From a virus: 38,890 nt of DNA. The notes beneath the pieces are model-generated. The model had not been told where the DNA came from, made no database searches, and was given only the letters and a program-made list of their open reading frames with translations. Positions 28,737 to 36,225 of the stretch are shown here, piece after piece (the first letter of the stretch is position 1; the number at the start of each line of letters is the position of its first letter). The stretch covers positions 1 to 38,890 of the IMG/VR virus record IMGVR_UViG_3300042988_001432; one strand, 5' to 3'. Made by a program: the position numbers and the translations under genes.

Positions 28737-30712
28737 AATTCATCTCCTGTCACTAGGCCTGTTACTGCTGGCTGAGGCACAACAGTATCCGCCTGCTTCA
28801 ACCGATGTTCCTCTTCAATACCACGAATCATTTCTAAGATCTTTGTCGCATTGTTGACATCGATCTCGTCTATCTCTTTAATCGCACGCACCTCATTAAG
28901 GGCACTACGCGACCTCTCCTCCTGAGCTGCCGCCAAGCGCTCTTCAGATAATGCCGCGTCGTACTTGATTCTGCTAAGCCGCTCTTGCCCCAAAGCCACA
29001 TCCGTAAATGCCTTCGCCTGAAGTAGCTCGTTGACTTGGCTCTTGTCCTCTTGCTCCTGCTCCTGAGCTGCTTGCGCCGCCTGAGCCCTCTGCTGTATAA
29101 GCTCCATGCCTTTCTTGCTGATCGGATACGGTGATAGCTCCCACAAAAGCTCGTCAGGAACATCCACGCCACCCATCTTCATCGACCACGCCTGCATGAA
29201 CGCCGACTGCTTCTGGTAATCGGTCATCGGCATCTCGGTAAAGTCAATGTCGTACTCAAGGAATGTGTTATTATAAAACTCAGGTGTTGGCTCCTGCTTA
29301 ATCAAGCGCTCAACCTTCTCAGGCGTAAACTTCTGAATCATCTTGAGCACTTTCTTATTCAACAGGTAATCAGCTTCTTTGAAATTATCCATGACAGGAC
29401 CAAGCTGCATAATCGCCATCGATTGCTTCATCTTAAATAGCATGGCGCTCATCCGGTCCGATTGATCATTAGCAAGCGCGCCTAAATCCACGAAGTCCTT
29501 AATATCTGCATCAAAAGACTCCTGAAGCGCAAACAAACTCTCGGGAATATTCGGCGGGTCTATCTTCTCAGCGTCACCAACCTCATAGCCAGGATTGAAG
29601 AAAATCACCTTACCCTGGCCGCTCTGGAACAATGCCTTCGGATTCGATACCGCACCACTCTTTGCCTTCCAACCAACGCCAATCTGCGAATCTACAATAT
29701 CCAGTAACTTGCTCTTGCGCATGTTGTACTCTTCTTGACTGTCTCGTAAGAGTCTCTGTAGTCCCTGTATCTTCCATTGAAATAAGTCATACGACGGATC
29801 AAACACACAGTAGTACGGCACAAACGGATATTCCCCAATTCCCCAAGGATCCTCTCCGCTATATAGAAGACGGTTTTCGACAATAACATTATACTCAACT
29901 GTCTTATAGTAGCCCTCAATAACAGCCAAGTTGGGAAACATCTGTTGTAGCATATCCAAACGCTTCTTATTGCCCTTCCATGGCTTCTGCTCTCCAGTGA
30001 CGCGATCAACAAGTAGCCACCCCTTTTTGTATCGCTGCTTCCAGTATTCATTGTAGGCAAGTAGCTCCTGTAATCCCCATTGGCGCGCATAAGGCTCATA
30101 AGTAAATTTCTCGTCACGATTGCCGTATCCCATCGCATCAACTTCACGCTCGCAGCCAGGGACAAGCGACTTGATAACATCTTTGCTTAGGTACTTTCTC
30201 CTGGCAACAAACGTACAGTCCTCTAAGTCCATCCGCGTGCTAAACGGATCCCAGATGACGTCATTCCAATTATCCAAGTGAAATTCGATCCGGCCATTGA
30301 CATAGTCGCTCCGATAGTCAACCCAGGGTGAGAGCCATGATACGCCAGCAACTAAACTGTTGTGCTTTGCTTTATTTGCCGCTCTATATCCCTTGGGCTG
30401 CATCTGAGTCTGAAGAAGCTCCGTCAATTGCTCGGCTGTCTTCGGATTCGAGTTCTCCCGCGGAACAACAACGCTCTGCTGCTGAGTCGCACTTAAATAG
30501 CCACTCACCATGTTGATGGTCTTGCGGGATTTGTTAAACGTAAATGAGTTTCGCCTCTCGTCATTAAGATACTTGAGCTGATCGAGGCTCCACTGATTGC
30601 CAAGATAGAAGCCAACATCTCTGTAAGCTTCTGCATAGTAAGTGTTTAGCAACATGTAGGCGCGATTGTAATCCTGCGTAAAGTCCGAGACAATATCGTA
30701 GTCTGTCGGCAT
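28733..30712 (-). CDS. Portal protein (P22-like)
   Basis: Portal proteins form the dodecameric ring at one capsid vertex through which DNA is packaged. This 659-residue protein (P22 portal: 725) shows the typical features: an N-terminal AYRDVGFYLGNQW segment, FNKSRKTINMVSGYL near residue 78, WDPFSTRMDLEDC near 155, a wing with Y-E-YPFVPYYCVFDP, and clip/stem helices (DFVDLGALANDQSDRMSAML). A long Gln/Glu/Ala-rich C-terminal helix runs from residue 555 to 640, which could be a barrel like that of P22. AAGG lies before the ATG. It opens the long leftward morphogenesis operon. Confidence 0.85.
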   Translation of the reverse strand: MPTDYDIVSDFTQDYNRAYMLLNTYYAEAYRDVGFYLGNQWSLDQLKYLNDERRNSFTFNKSRKTINMVSGYLSATQQQSVVVPRENSNPKTAEQLTELLQTQMQPKGYRAANKAKHNSLVAGVSWLSPWVDYRSDYVNGRIEFHLDNWNDVIWDPFSTRMDLEDCTFVARRKYLSKDVIKSLVPGCEREVDAMGYGNRDEKFTYEPYARQWGLQELLAYNEYWKQRYKKGWLLVDRVTGEQKPWKGNKKRLDMLQQMFPNLAVIEGYYKTVEYNVIVENRLLYSGEDPWGIGEYPFVPYYCVFDPSYDLFQWKIQGLQRLLRDSQEEYNMRKSKLLDIVDSQIGVGWKAKSGAVSNPKALFQSGQGKVIFFNPGYEVGDAEKIDPPNIPESLFALQESFDADIKDFVDLGALANDQSDRMSAMLFKMKQSMAIMQLGPVMDNFKEADYLLNKKVLKMIQKFTPEKVERLIKQEPTPEFYNNTFLEYDIDFTEMPMTDYQKQSAFMQAWSMKMGGVDVPDELLWELSPYPISKKGMELIQQRAQAAQAAQEQEQEDKSQVNELLQAKAFTDVALGQERLSRIKYDAALSEERLAAAQEERSRSALNEVRAIKEIDEIDVNNATKILEMIRGIEEEHRLKQADTVVPQPAVTGLVTGDEL

Positions 30713-30858
30713 GCGCTAAACCTTTTAAAGAATTTATTATATATGCACACAGTTAAGAAATTTTTTGAATTTATGGCAAGATAGCAAAAAAAACAAAATT
30801 AGCATTTGACAAGTTTCGTGCTTTGGGGATAGATTGGTGGCTTTAAAGAATAGAGGTT

Positions 30859-30894
30859 AAAAAAAAAGCCCACTCATTAGCAGTGAGTGAGCTT
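30859..30894 (-). terminator. Rho-independent terminator or attenuator upstream of the portal gene
   Basis: Minus-strand stem AAGCTCACTCA (30894-30884), seven-base loop, TGAGTGGGCTT (30876-30866, one G-U pair), then T9. It would stop leftward transcripts coming from the terminase side or from the promoter near 31008-31035 before they reach the portal gene. The morphogenesis operon therefore needs a later promoter or antitermination. Confidence 0.8.
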
Positions 30895-30904
30895 AAAGAA
30901 CAAA

Positions 30905-31039
30905 GACGTTGCAGTCCGCATTTCTTTCTTAGACGACTGGAATGGAACTGCTAATAAGAGAATTCTTATAAGAGAATTCTATAATGACAAACACCTCAAT
31001 ACTCACCATTATAGAATACTCCGGAATTTTTGCAACGTC
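30905..31039. repeat. Nested inverted repeats and a direct repeat before the initiator gene
   Basis: Outer arms GACGTTGCA (30905-30913) and TGCAACGTC (31031-31039) enclose inner arms ATTCTATAATG (30976-30986) and CATTATAGAAT (31007-31017), an 11-bp perfect repeat. Just left of the inner arm is a 12-bp direct repeat TAAGAGAATTCT (30955-30966 and 30969-30980), itself palindromic. The region could be a replication origin, an operator for the adjacent winged-helix protein, or a structured leader RNA. Confidence 0.65.
31008..31035 (-). promoter_or_regulatory. Candidate leftward promoter within the inverted repeat
   Basis: On the minus strand TTGCAA (31035-31030), 16 bases, TATAAT (31013-31008). 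The mirror-image arm carries TATAAT on the plus strand at 30980-30985, but with no matching -35. Confidence 0.35.
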
Positions 31040-31068
31040 AAAGATTAACTTGACAGGAGAAATCTATA

Positions 31069-31977
31069 ATGAATACCCATGATACTATCGAACGCTGCCC
31101 ACACGACGAAGAAAATCCATACGTCCAAATCAGCCGAGAGCTCATCCGAGACAAAAGCATCTCACCCAATTGCCGAATGATCATCATATATCTACTATCT
31201 AACAAGGATAAGTGGAACATTCGCGTCGCTCAATTATACAAAGAATTCAAAGATCATATCGGTAGAGACGCACTCTATAATATCATAAATGAAGCTATCG
31301 AAGCCGGTTACATGAAACGAGAGATATACAAAGAAAAAGGCTTTAAACGTTATCGGTATTTCCTCTCAGAGAAGCCAAAATTCAAAAAATCTTTACTGTA
31401 TCCTGAAAATCCGTATACGGAAATTCCGGATGCGGAAAATCAGGGCAGTAAAGAATTAATATCTGAAGGAGAAATATCTAAAGGTAATATTATTGCGACC
31501 CCAGAACCTGAGCCGCCAAAAATAGAGCCGCCAAAAAAGAAAGCAATGCCTGCCGGCGGCAATAATAATTTTTATAAATGCTTAGATAAATGCGAAGACT
31601 TGTCTCCTAAGCAAAAGTCTCAGTTGAGCAAATATCCAGAGCACATAGTCGAGCAGGCAGTCAAGTACACCTATCACCCGGCTACAAAACTCAAAGGACC
31701 GCAAGCGCACATCAAACAGCTCCATGCCTTTTGCAAAGATCCCGATTCTTATGCCGATACAATGAAGGAATTGGACAGTCCACACAGAGGAAAATCACCT
31801 AAAGATCAAATTATTAGTACATTTAAAAAAGGCGAAAGATATAATGGCTACGAGTTTAGCTACAACGATAAGGGACCATACTTCATAAGCCCTAATGGAA
31901 TAAGGACATACGGAATTGAGTGGAAAGAAGCAAAAGACAAATGGAACGACTTACTGAAACACTTAAAGATTGAGTGA
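31069..31977 (+). CDS. Winged-helix replication-initiator-like protein (302 aa)
   Basis: Residues about 15-85 match the winged-helix domain found at the start of many phage replication proteins: YVQISRELIRDKSISPNCRM, IIYLLSNKDKWNIRVAQLYK, GRDALYNIINEAIEAGYMKR. In those proteins it binds the origin. A Pro/Glu/Lys linker (residues about 140-160) leads to a basic helical domain (LSPKQKSQLSKYPEHIVEQA) and a C-terminal beta/helical part (YNGYEFSYNDKGPYFISPNG) that I do not recognise. AGGAG precedes the ATG, and the nested repeats at 30905-31039 lie directly upstream as a possible origin or operator. A transcription regulator is the main alternative. Confidence 0.6.
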   Translation: MNTHDTIERCPHDEENPYVQISRELIRDKSISPNCRMIIIYLLSNKDKWNIRVAQLYKEFKDHIGRDALYNIINEAIEAGYMKREIYKEKGFKRYRYFLSEKPKFKKSLLYPENPYTEIPDAENQGSKELISEGEISKGNIIATPEPEPPKIEPPKKKAMPAGGNNNFYKCLDKCEDLSPKQKSQLSKYPEHIVEQAVKYTYHPATKLKGPQAHIKQLHAFCKDPDSYADTMKELDSPHRGKSPKDQIISTFKKGERYNGYEFSYNDKGPYFISPNGIRTYGIEWKEAKDKWNDLLKHLKIE

Positions 31978-32026
31978 CAACCGATCATGGCAAATAATTA
32001 TATCACAAAAGAGACGCAAGACATGA

Positions 32027-33358
32027 TCAGATGCGCCAGCCCCATAAGCCTTTCATCCGATCATAGTCTGAATCCCCGACGCCGCGATCCGGACGAAAGT
32101 CTTGCTCCGTTACCGCTAACATGCGAAAAGCATCTGAGCCGTGACTTGTATAATCATGAAATGGCTTGTCACCATACACCCGAAACTTCTCGTTATACTG
32201 CTTGCGGTAGTTTTCAAGGCATTTCAAACCATGCTCGCAACGCTTTTCATCAAACCAGCACCTCGATAGAATCATACGCACAGCTTCTATGCCAGATTCT
32301 AAGCTTAACTTTGGTGCAACGCGGAAGCTCAAGCCTAAGCGCCTCGCCGCCTCAAGTCGCGTCTTCCCCGTGGTCAACTCCCTTGCCTGGATATCATGCG
32401 GAGCAACATGCAGATCGTATACACAGCCAGTTTCCATGCGAAATTCGTCCAGTATCCTTGCGTAATGAGCTAGTCCTTCACCCGAATTTTCATAGTAGTT
32501 AATCAGATGAATCTCTTTACCAACAAACTGAGCAAACCAGATAGCCGTAGAGTCGCCGATGCCAAGGTCCCAATAAGTCCTCACCGGCACAGCAGGATCG
32601 AACGGAACCGCACTGATCTGAGTCTTCTTACGCAACTCCTCTATCTGGCGGCCATAGTAAGAGCCTTCCTGACCTCGGTTAAAGTTGCAGTAAAACTCTT
32701 GCTGAATCATGTCTTCCGGCATCCCCTTACGCCTTTCGGACTCGATCTGCTCTTCCGTAAGTACACCCGTATCCCTGACAGTAAGCACCTCAAAAAACCA
32801 CTCGCTCGGATTGCGTCTCGCTATCTCAGCCAAGTCCCAGCCATGATTCTTGCCACGTGGCGTATAGATAAATGCGCACCACCCACCATTAGCAGCCAAG
32901 ATCGGTTTAACGAAATCATACGCCATCGGATCCATCAAAGACCACTCACTAAATATTACGCCGCGAGGATTTGTTCCCATAATCGCATCGTAAGAATCCG
33001 CACCTATCAACTGTATCAAGCTCTGCCCTTTGGCCCCATTGATCCAGACCTTCATCTCCGTATTATTTGGGTTACCGTCAATGATAGCTTTCGGAATGTA
33101 GTCGAGCATCCGTTTGCCGTCGTTCGTCATTCCATCCCATACAACACGCTTGGCCTGAGCAAAACTTGGCAGAAAGTAATAGTAAGTGCCAGGTTCGAGG
33201 TAAGCCCGCTTGATCATGTAATTCCACATCGTCGTGTCTTTTCCACCGCGTCTGTGCACGACCCAACAAGCATTTCGGCAGCCGTCATCTAAAGCTTTCA
33301 GAATGTTTTCTTGGTAATGTCTCGGAGAGTATCCGTATGGCAAAGTAATTTTAGGCAT
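32027..33358 (-). CDS. terL: Terminase large subunit
   Basis: This motor ATPase and nuclease packages the genome into the procapsid through the portal. The ATPase half shows the atypical Walker A VVHRRGGKDTT (residues 33-43) and Walker B GVIFSEWS (133-140) with catalytic Glu138. A coupling segment YTPRGKNHGW follows. The RNase-H-like nuclease half has WDLGIGDST (263-271, Asp264), VAPHDI (318-323, Asp322) and a C-terminal SHGSDAFRML. The 443-residue length is normal. The gene stands alone, with the probable small subunit 2.5 kb upstream at 35803 and regulatory genes between them. Confidence 0.92.
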   Translation of the reverse strand: MPKITLPYGYSPRHYQENILKALDDGCRNACWVVHRRGGKDTTMWNYMIKRAYLEPGTYYYFLPSFAQAKRVVWDGMTNDGKRMLDYIPKAIIDGNPNNTEMKVWINGAKGQSLIQLIGADSYDAIMGTNPRGVIFSEWSLMDPMAYDFVKPILAANGGWCAFIYTPRGKNHGWDLAEIARRNPSEWFFEVLTVRDTGVLTEEQIESERRKGMPEDMIQQEFYCNFNRGQEGSYYGRQIEELRKKTQISAVPFDPAVPVRTYWDLGIGDSTAIWFAQFVGKEIHLINYYENSGEGLAHYARILDEFRMETGCVYDLHVAPHDIQARELTTGKTRLEAARRLGLSFRVAPKLSLESGIEAVRMILSRCWFDEKRCEHGLKCLENYRKQYNEKFRVYGDKPFHDYTSHGSDAFRMLAVTEQDFRPDRGVGDSDYDRMKGLWGWRI

Positions 33359-33414
33359 GCATATCCCGCTTTTTTGTTTCTGGCGGCAATATGTTTGAAT
33401 CTAATTATGAATAT

Positions 33415-33609
33415 TTAAGAAAACTCAGGTATCTCGAAATAAATATCAGCAACAATCGGATGCGAGTTGTTATTCTCCAAGCTAAAAAACTTATCCTCGT
33501 ACAATACATAATAAGCTCGATGCGGGGCAGAAAAAGTTCCATCCGCTCTCCGCCAACTCACAAGATAAGTCTTTTCATCTTGCGGTCTATCTCCTACGCA
33601 TTTCCACAT
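33415..33609 (-). CDS. DUF551-like small protein (64 aa)
   Basis: The product starts MWKCVGDRPQDEKTYLVSWR and has YVLYEDKFFSLENNN followed by VADIYFEIPEF. The frame W--V-D-PQ--K-YLVSWR resembles the DUF551 phage family, in which a W-I-V-D-LP start is followed by a strand pair and a final W or F motif. Function unknown. GAGGGAAT precedes the ATG. A similar start (MKWISIKDRLPRDE) occurs at 38776. Confidence 0.5.
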   Translation of the reverse strand: MWKCVGDRPQDEKTYLVSWRRADGTFSAPHRAYYVLYEDKFFSLENNNSHPIVADIYFEIPEFS

Positions 33610-33639
33610 ATTCCCTCATTTGGCAATTCTTTCCATTCA

Positions 33640-33942
33640 TTATACATCTTCTTCCATCATCTCGTTGTATTCTTCCTCTGTCATCTCCTGGCAATCGTAA
33701 GCCACAATCATCCGATGAATCAACTCAATATGATCCCGACAAAAGCCCACAAATGCAAAAGTCTGCTTAATCACCATGCTAATAGCTTCTCTGTGCGAAA
33801 CAATAGGGATGACTTCAGAGATCTTATTTATCACCCTCGACATCTCATCTAAATCAGAGTAAAACTGCAAAGACTCATCCTTGTTACAGAAGCAATTATT
33901 CATCTTCTCAATAGAATTTTCAGTAATCACAATCTTTTTCAT
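33640..33942 (-). CDS. Small helical hypothetical protein (100 aa)
   Basis: The start at 33942 (MKKIVITENSIEKMNNCFCN) leaves out 18 upstream codons that would run over the structured non-coding element; the ribosome binding site is weak. The protein is helical, with EMSRVINKISEVIPIVSHRE and a very acidic end (EEEYNEMMEEDV). Unrecognised. Confidence 0.45.
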   Translation of the reverse strand: MKKIVITENSIEKMNNCFCNKDESLQFYSDLDEMSRVINKISEVIPIVSHREAISMVIKQTFAFVGFCRDHIELIHRMIVAYDCQEMTEEEYNEMMEEDV

Positions 33943-33965
33943 AAACCAACCATCTAATTTAAAGA

Positions 33966-34060
33966 GAGACCCGGTGCGACTTTCCGGATGCCACACCGTT
34001 TATTAATGTCTCCACTGACCTACCGATCGCGCCGCTAGAAATCTCCGGCAGCTAGGTCAG
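33966..34060. ncRNA. Structured intergenic element, candidate RNA
   Basis: Two hairpins stand side by side in a GC-richer island. The first is GAGAC/GTCTC (33966-33970 with 34008-34012) enclosing CGGTG/CACCG (33972-33976 with 33994-33998). The second is CTGACCTA/TAGGTCAG (34015-34022 with 34053-34060) enclosing GCCG/CGGC (34031-34034 with 34046-34049). The strand cannot be decided. It is not a tRNA: no anticodon/T-arm layout is present. It could be a leader element for the gene at 33942 or a protein binding site. Confidence 0.35.
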
Positions 34061-34118
34061 AATCACCCTAACAAAATAACAAGGAGGAAAATGCAAACAA
34101 AAAAACTAAAAACAAACA

Positions 34119-34358
34119 CTAACACACTTGATTATCAGACGACTTTGCAATATCAATTTCACTATCACCATTCTTTAAATATGCAACAATCTCAACAGCG
34201 CTCTTTTTTACAACACAATAGCGCCCCATATAGAGCCATCGACAAAAAAAACTGCTAAGCTCACTCACAGCACGATGGAAATCAGCCTCATCATGAATAG
34301 AAAACGTCAATCTGTCGCCATTCTTCATAGTCACAAGCATCTTAGGAGCGTGCTGCAT
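34119..34358 (-). CDS. Small hypothetical protein (79 aa)
   Basis: An alpha/beta protein with MLVTMKNGDRLTFSIHDEAD, then YMGRYCVVKKSAVEIVAYLK. Paired strands with a K-N-G-D turn suggest a small beta barrel. The start could be 34358 or the in-frame ATG at 34340. It overlaps the upstream 41-residue gene. On the opposite strand a 55-codon frame with a strong Shine-Dalgarno (34081-34087) overlaps it. Confidence 0.5.
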   Translation of the reverse strand: MQHAPKMLVTMKNGDRLTFSIHDEADFHRAVSELSSFFCRWLYMGRYCVVKKSAVEIVAYLKNGDSEIDIAKSSDNQVC

Positions 34359-34467
34359 CGCGGAACCTCTTAATCCTAGCTTTTATATCCTGTACCAACT
34401 GAAAATAATCCTGATAAGACGCTAAAATGATCTCAAAATCGATAGTTTCAATCTCTTTTGACCTCAT
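34342..34467 (-). CDS. Very small hypothetical protein (41 aa)
   Basis: The product is MRSKEIETIDFEIILASYQD followed by YFQLVQDIKARIKRFRDA, one or two amphipathic helices. The ribosome binding site GGAGG is perfect and well spaced before the ATG at 34467. It overlaps the following gene by 17 bases. Function unknown. Confidence 0.5.
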   Translation of the reverse strand: MRSKEIETIDFEIILASYQDYFQLVQDIKARIKRFRDAARS

Positions 34468-34565
34468 CTAGCACCTCCAAAGCACAATTTAAACAAAACA
34501 GATGATCCATGAAACACACCAGACCATCCGCTTCAGATTAAACAATGCAGAAAAGAAGAATAACT

Positions 34566-34636
34566 GACAAGTTTTTATTTTATTTAAAGCAAAAAAATTC
34601 CGTTAGGCAATCATCGACAAAGACAAGTTTTTATTT
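34566..34636 (+). repeat. 15-bp direct repeat next to the excisionase-like gene
   Basis: GACAAGTTTTTATTT occurs at 34566-34580 and again at 34622-34636, 56 bases apart. The second copy is the end of the coding sequence of the tandem-HTH protein. It may be a small duplication or a pair of binding sites. Confidence 0.5.
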
Positions 34637-35004
34637 AAATGCACTTTCGAATACTTCATCAAGTCCCTAACATCAATCACCCACGCGGCATTTTTCCTCA
34701 CAGCACGAAGCTTGCCAGTGCGCATCGCATAGTATATCTTCTGCTCGTCAACCTTAACCAAAGAAGCTGCCGTCTTTACATCAATAATCCCCTTGCTAGG
34801 ATTGAATATAGGATTGCCATCATACTTAGACTTCTTGCGACACCAACGAGACCGGTCATACTTCTCAAGATCTGAAACAAGCACCATCCAGTTCCTCCCA
34901 ATACGCATCGCATCCAACTTTCCCTCGCTAATTGCTAAATAAACAGCCTGCCTTGTGACATTTTTGATCTTCGCAGCCTCAACAAGAGTCACATATCTAC
35001 TCAT
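34603..35004 (-). CDS. Tandem excisionase-like helix-turn-helix protein (133 aa)
   Basis: Two copies of the MerR/excisionase-type (HTH_17) DNA-binding domain sit in one chain. Residues 3-50 read YVTLVEAAKIKNVTRQAVYL and GKLDAMRIGRNWMV. Residues 73-118 read IIDVKTAASLVKVDEQKIYY and GKLRAVRKNAAWVI. Each has the helix-turn-helix followed by the R-G-W wing. Proteins with one such domain direct recombinases or act as regulators; two in tandem could bind a bipartite site. I start at the ATG at 35004, with AGGTGG upstream, rather than the GTG at 35013. It is a candidate partner of the recombinase at 37190. Confidence 0.7.
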   Translation of the reverse strand: MSRYVTLVEAAKIKNVTRQAVYLAISEGKLDAMRIGRNWMVLVSDLEKYDRSRWCRKKSKYDGNPIFNPSKGIIDVKTAASLVKVDEQKIYYAMRTGKLRAVRKNAAWVIDVRDLMKYSKVHLNKNLSLSMIA

Positions 35005-35111
35005 ATCATCCACCTACCTCGTAAACCTGTTGTTTTTTAAAAATAAATAACTATCAGGATTTAAGCCCAATAAAATAAAACAAAAGCAACAAAAAAATCA
35101 CTGAAAATGTA

Positions 35112-35330
35112 TCAAAATGAAACAAGATCTTTAGCATATACATCAAGAGCTTTCGCTATCCTAAAAACCATCCATAAAGAAGGATTCGCAACGCCTCTTT
35201 CAATATCACCAATTGCTTGCAGAGAACAACCGATTCTTTCAGCAAGGCTCAATTGGGAGAGTCCTAACTGATAACGCCTAACACGCACAGTCGCACCAAA
35301 ACGAAGCAGCACTATAGCCTTGTCATCCAT
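35112..35330 (-). CDS. XRE-family (Cro/CI-like) repressor (72 aa)
   Basis: The chain FGATVRVRRYQLGLSQLSLA, ERIGCSLQAIGDIERGVANP, SLWMVFRIAKALDVYAKDL is a complete five-helix XRE DNA-binding domain with nothing else, like P22 Cro or C2 N-terminal domains. It probably regulates early or lysogenic functions and may act on the AT-rich upstream region. GGGG precedes the ATG at 35330. Confidence 0.8.
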   Translation of the reverse strand: MDDKAIVLLRFGATVRVRRYQLGLSQLSLAERIGCSLQAIGDIERGVANPSLWMVFRIAKALDVYAKDLVSF

Positions 35331-35802
35331 TAACTACCCCAAGGTAAATCAAATGAAAATATTGACAAGACATGCTAAAAGTATACCAACCAAACTAGAT
35401 AATCAATGAAAATGTAAACAAAATTCTTGAATAAGAAAGAGAGAATAGAGAAAGAAAAAGTAACAAAAAGAAAGAGACAAGAGAGAAAGAACCTTGACCC
35501 CCGCCCCGCCCTACCACCACTAATGTACCATTTTTGAAGCTAGTTTGTCAAGAATATATTTTAAAAGCATCTTAACTTCCTAAATAAGAATAAGTTATGT
35601 GATGAGATCTCTAACCTAAACGGAAATATTTTTTCAGTAACCTCCCACGTATCTAAAAAAAATATTCCTTGAATTGGAAAAAATTTTAGTGAGATCCTAA
35701 GTGATAGAGATACGTCCCCCTCATGGGTCCATACCCCTTTCACTCGTAGATTTTCTCAGTATTTTATAACGAAACTTACTGTATACATAATACTAATTAT
35801 GA
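35331..35802. other. Non-coding AT-rich region with a polypurine tract and a C-rich block
   Basis: No convincing gene. The plus strand holds an almost pure A/G run from about 35433 to 35491 (four pyrimidines in 59 bases). It is followed directly by a C-rich block at 35492-35520 whose complement has clustered G-runs (GGTGGTAGGGCGGGGCGGGG). The rest is AT-rich with short T- and A-runs. A TTGACA at 35374-35379 has no good -10. It could be a control region for the XRE and small-terminase genes, an origin, or a packaging site near the small terminase gene. Confidence 0.5.
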
Positions 35803-36225
35803 TTAATCTTGCTTCTCATTATCTTGTGAAGCCTTCTGTGTCGCGTAACTTATAACACTCACGTTAACTTGTCCCTTATGTTCCGCTTCTACTTCAAGCT
35901 TTTCCCTCCAACCATAACGATTGGCCATGTTGTAATACCAAGTCCTACTATTACCAAGACAAGAACCATTAGCTTGTCGACTACCAAGTTCCTCCCAATA
36001 CTGTTTACCCTTACGCATAGCCTCTACCAATTCTTCCTCAACAAACTCTTCAGGGTAAGAATTTAAATATGTTTTAATACTCTTTTCAGACAAGGGAGAG
36101 AAGCAGTCCAAACTCAATCCTCTCGACAGATGTTCGCAAAGCTCCTTGAATATTTTCCTTCGTTCATTTTTATCTGATTCGAGTTTTGCACGTCTTTCTT
36201 TAGCAGTTAATTTCTTGCCTCTCAT
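35803..36225 (-). CDS. terS: Probable terminase small subunit (140 aa)
   Basis: The basic N-terminal part (RGKKLTAKERRAKLESDKNE) and a helical core (KSIKTYLNSYPEEFVEEELV) are followed by SRTWYYNMANRYGWREKLEV and EHKGQVNVSVISYAT. The W----N-YGWR-K-EVE--G-V-V segment is a signature of P22-type small terminases, where it precedes the motor-binding tail. The subunit recognises the packaging site and loads the large subunit. The 2.5 kb separation from the large subunit is unusual. AGGAG lies ten bases before the ATG. Confidence 0.65.
   Translation of the reverse strand: MRGKKLTAKERRAKLESDKNERRKIFKELCEHLSRGLSLDCFSPLSEKSIKTYLNSYPEEFVEEELVEAMRKGKQYWEELGSRQANGSCLGNSRTWYYNMANRYGWREKLEVEAEHKGQVNVSVISYATQKASQDNEKQD

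Noticed and set aside
31987-33292. Plus-strand frames of 171 and 261 codons
   Set aside because: Fully antisense to the large terminase, whose Walker and nuclease motifs are intact. The products have no recognisable features.
35561-35743. 60-codon minus-strand frame in the AT-rich gap
   Set aside because: Phe/Leu-rich random-looking product, no ribosome binding site, in a region with regulatory character.
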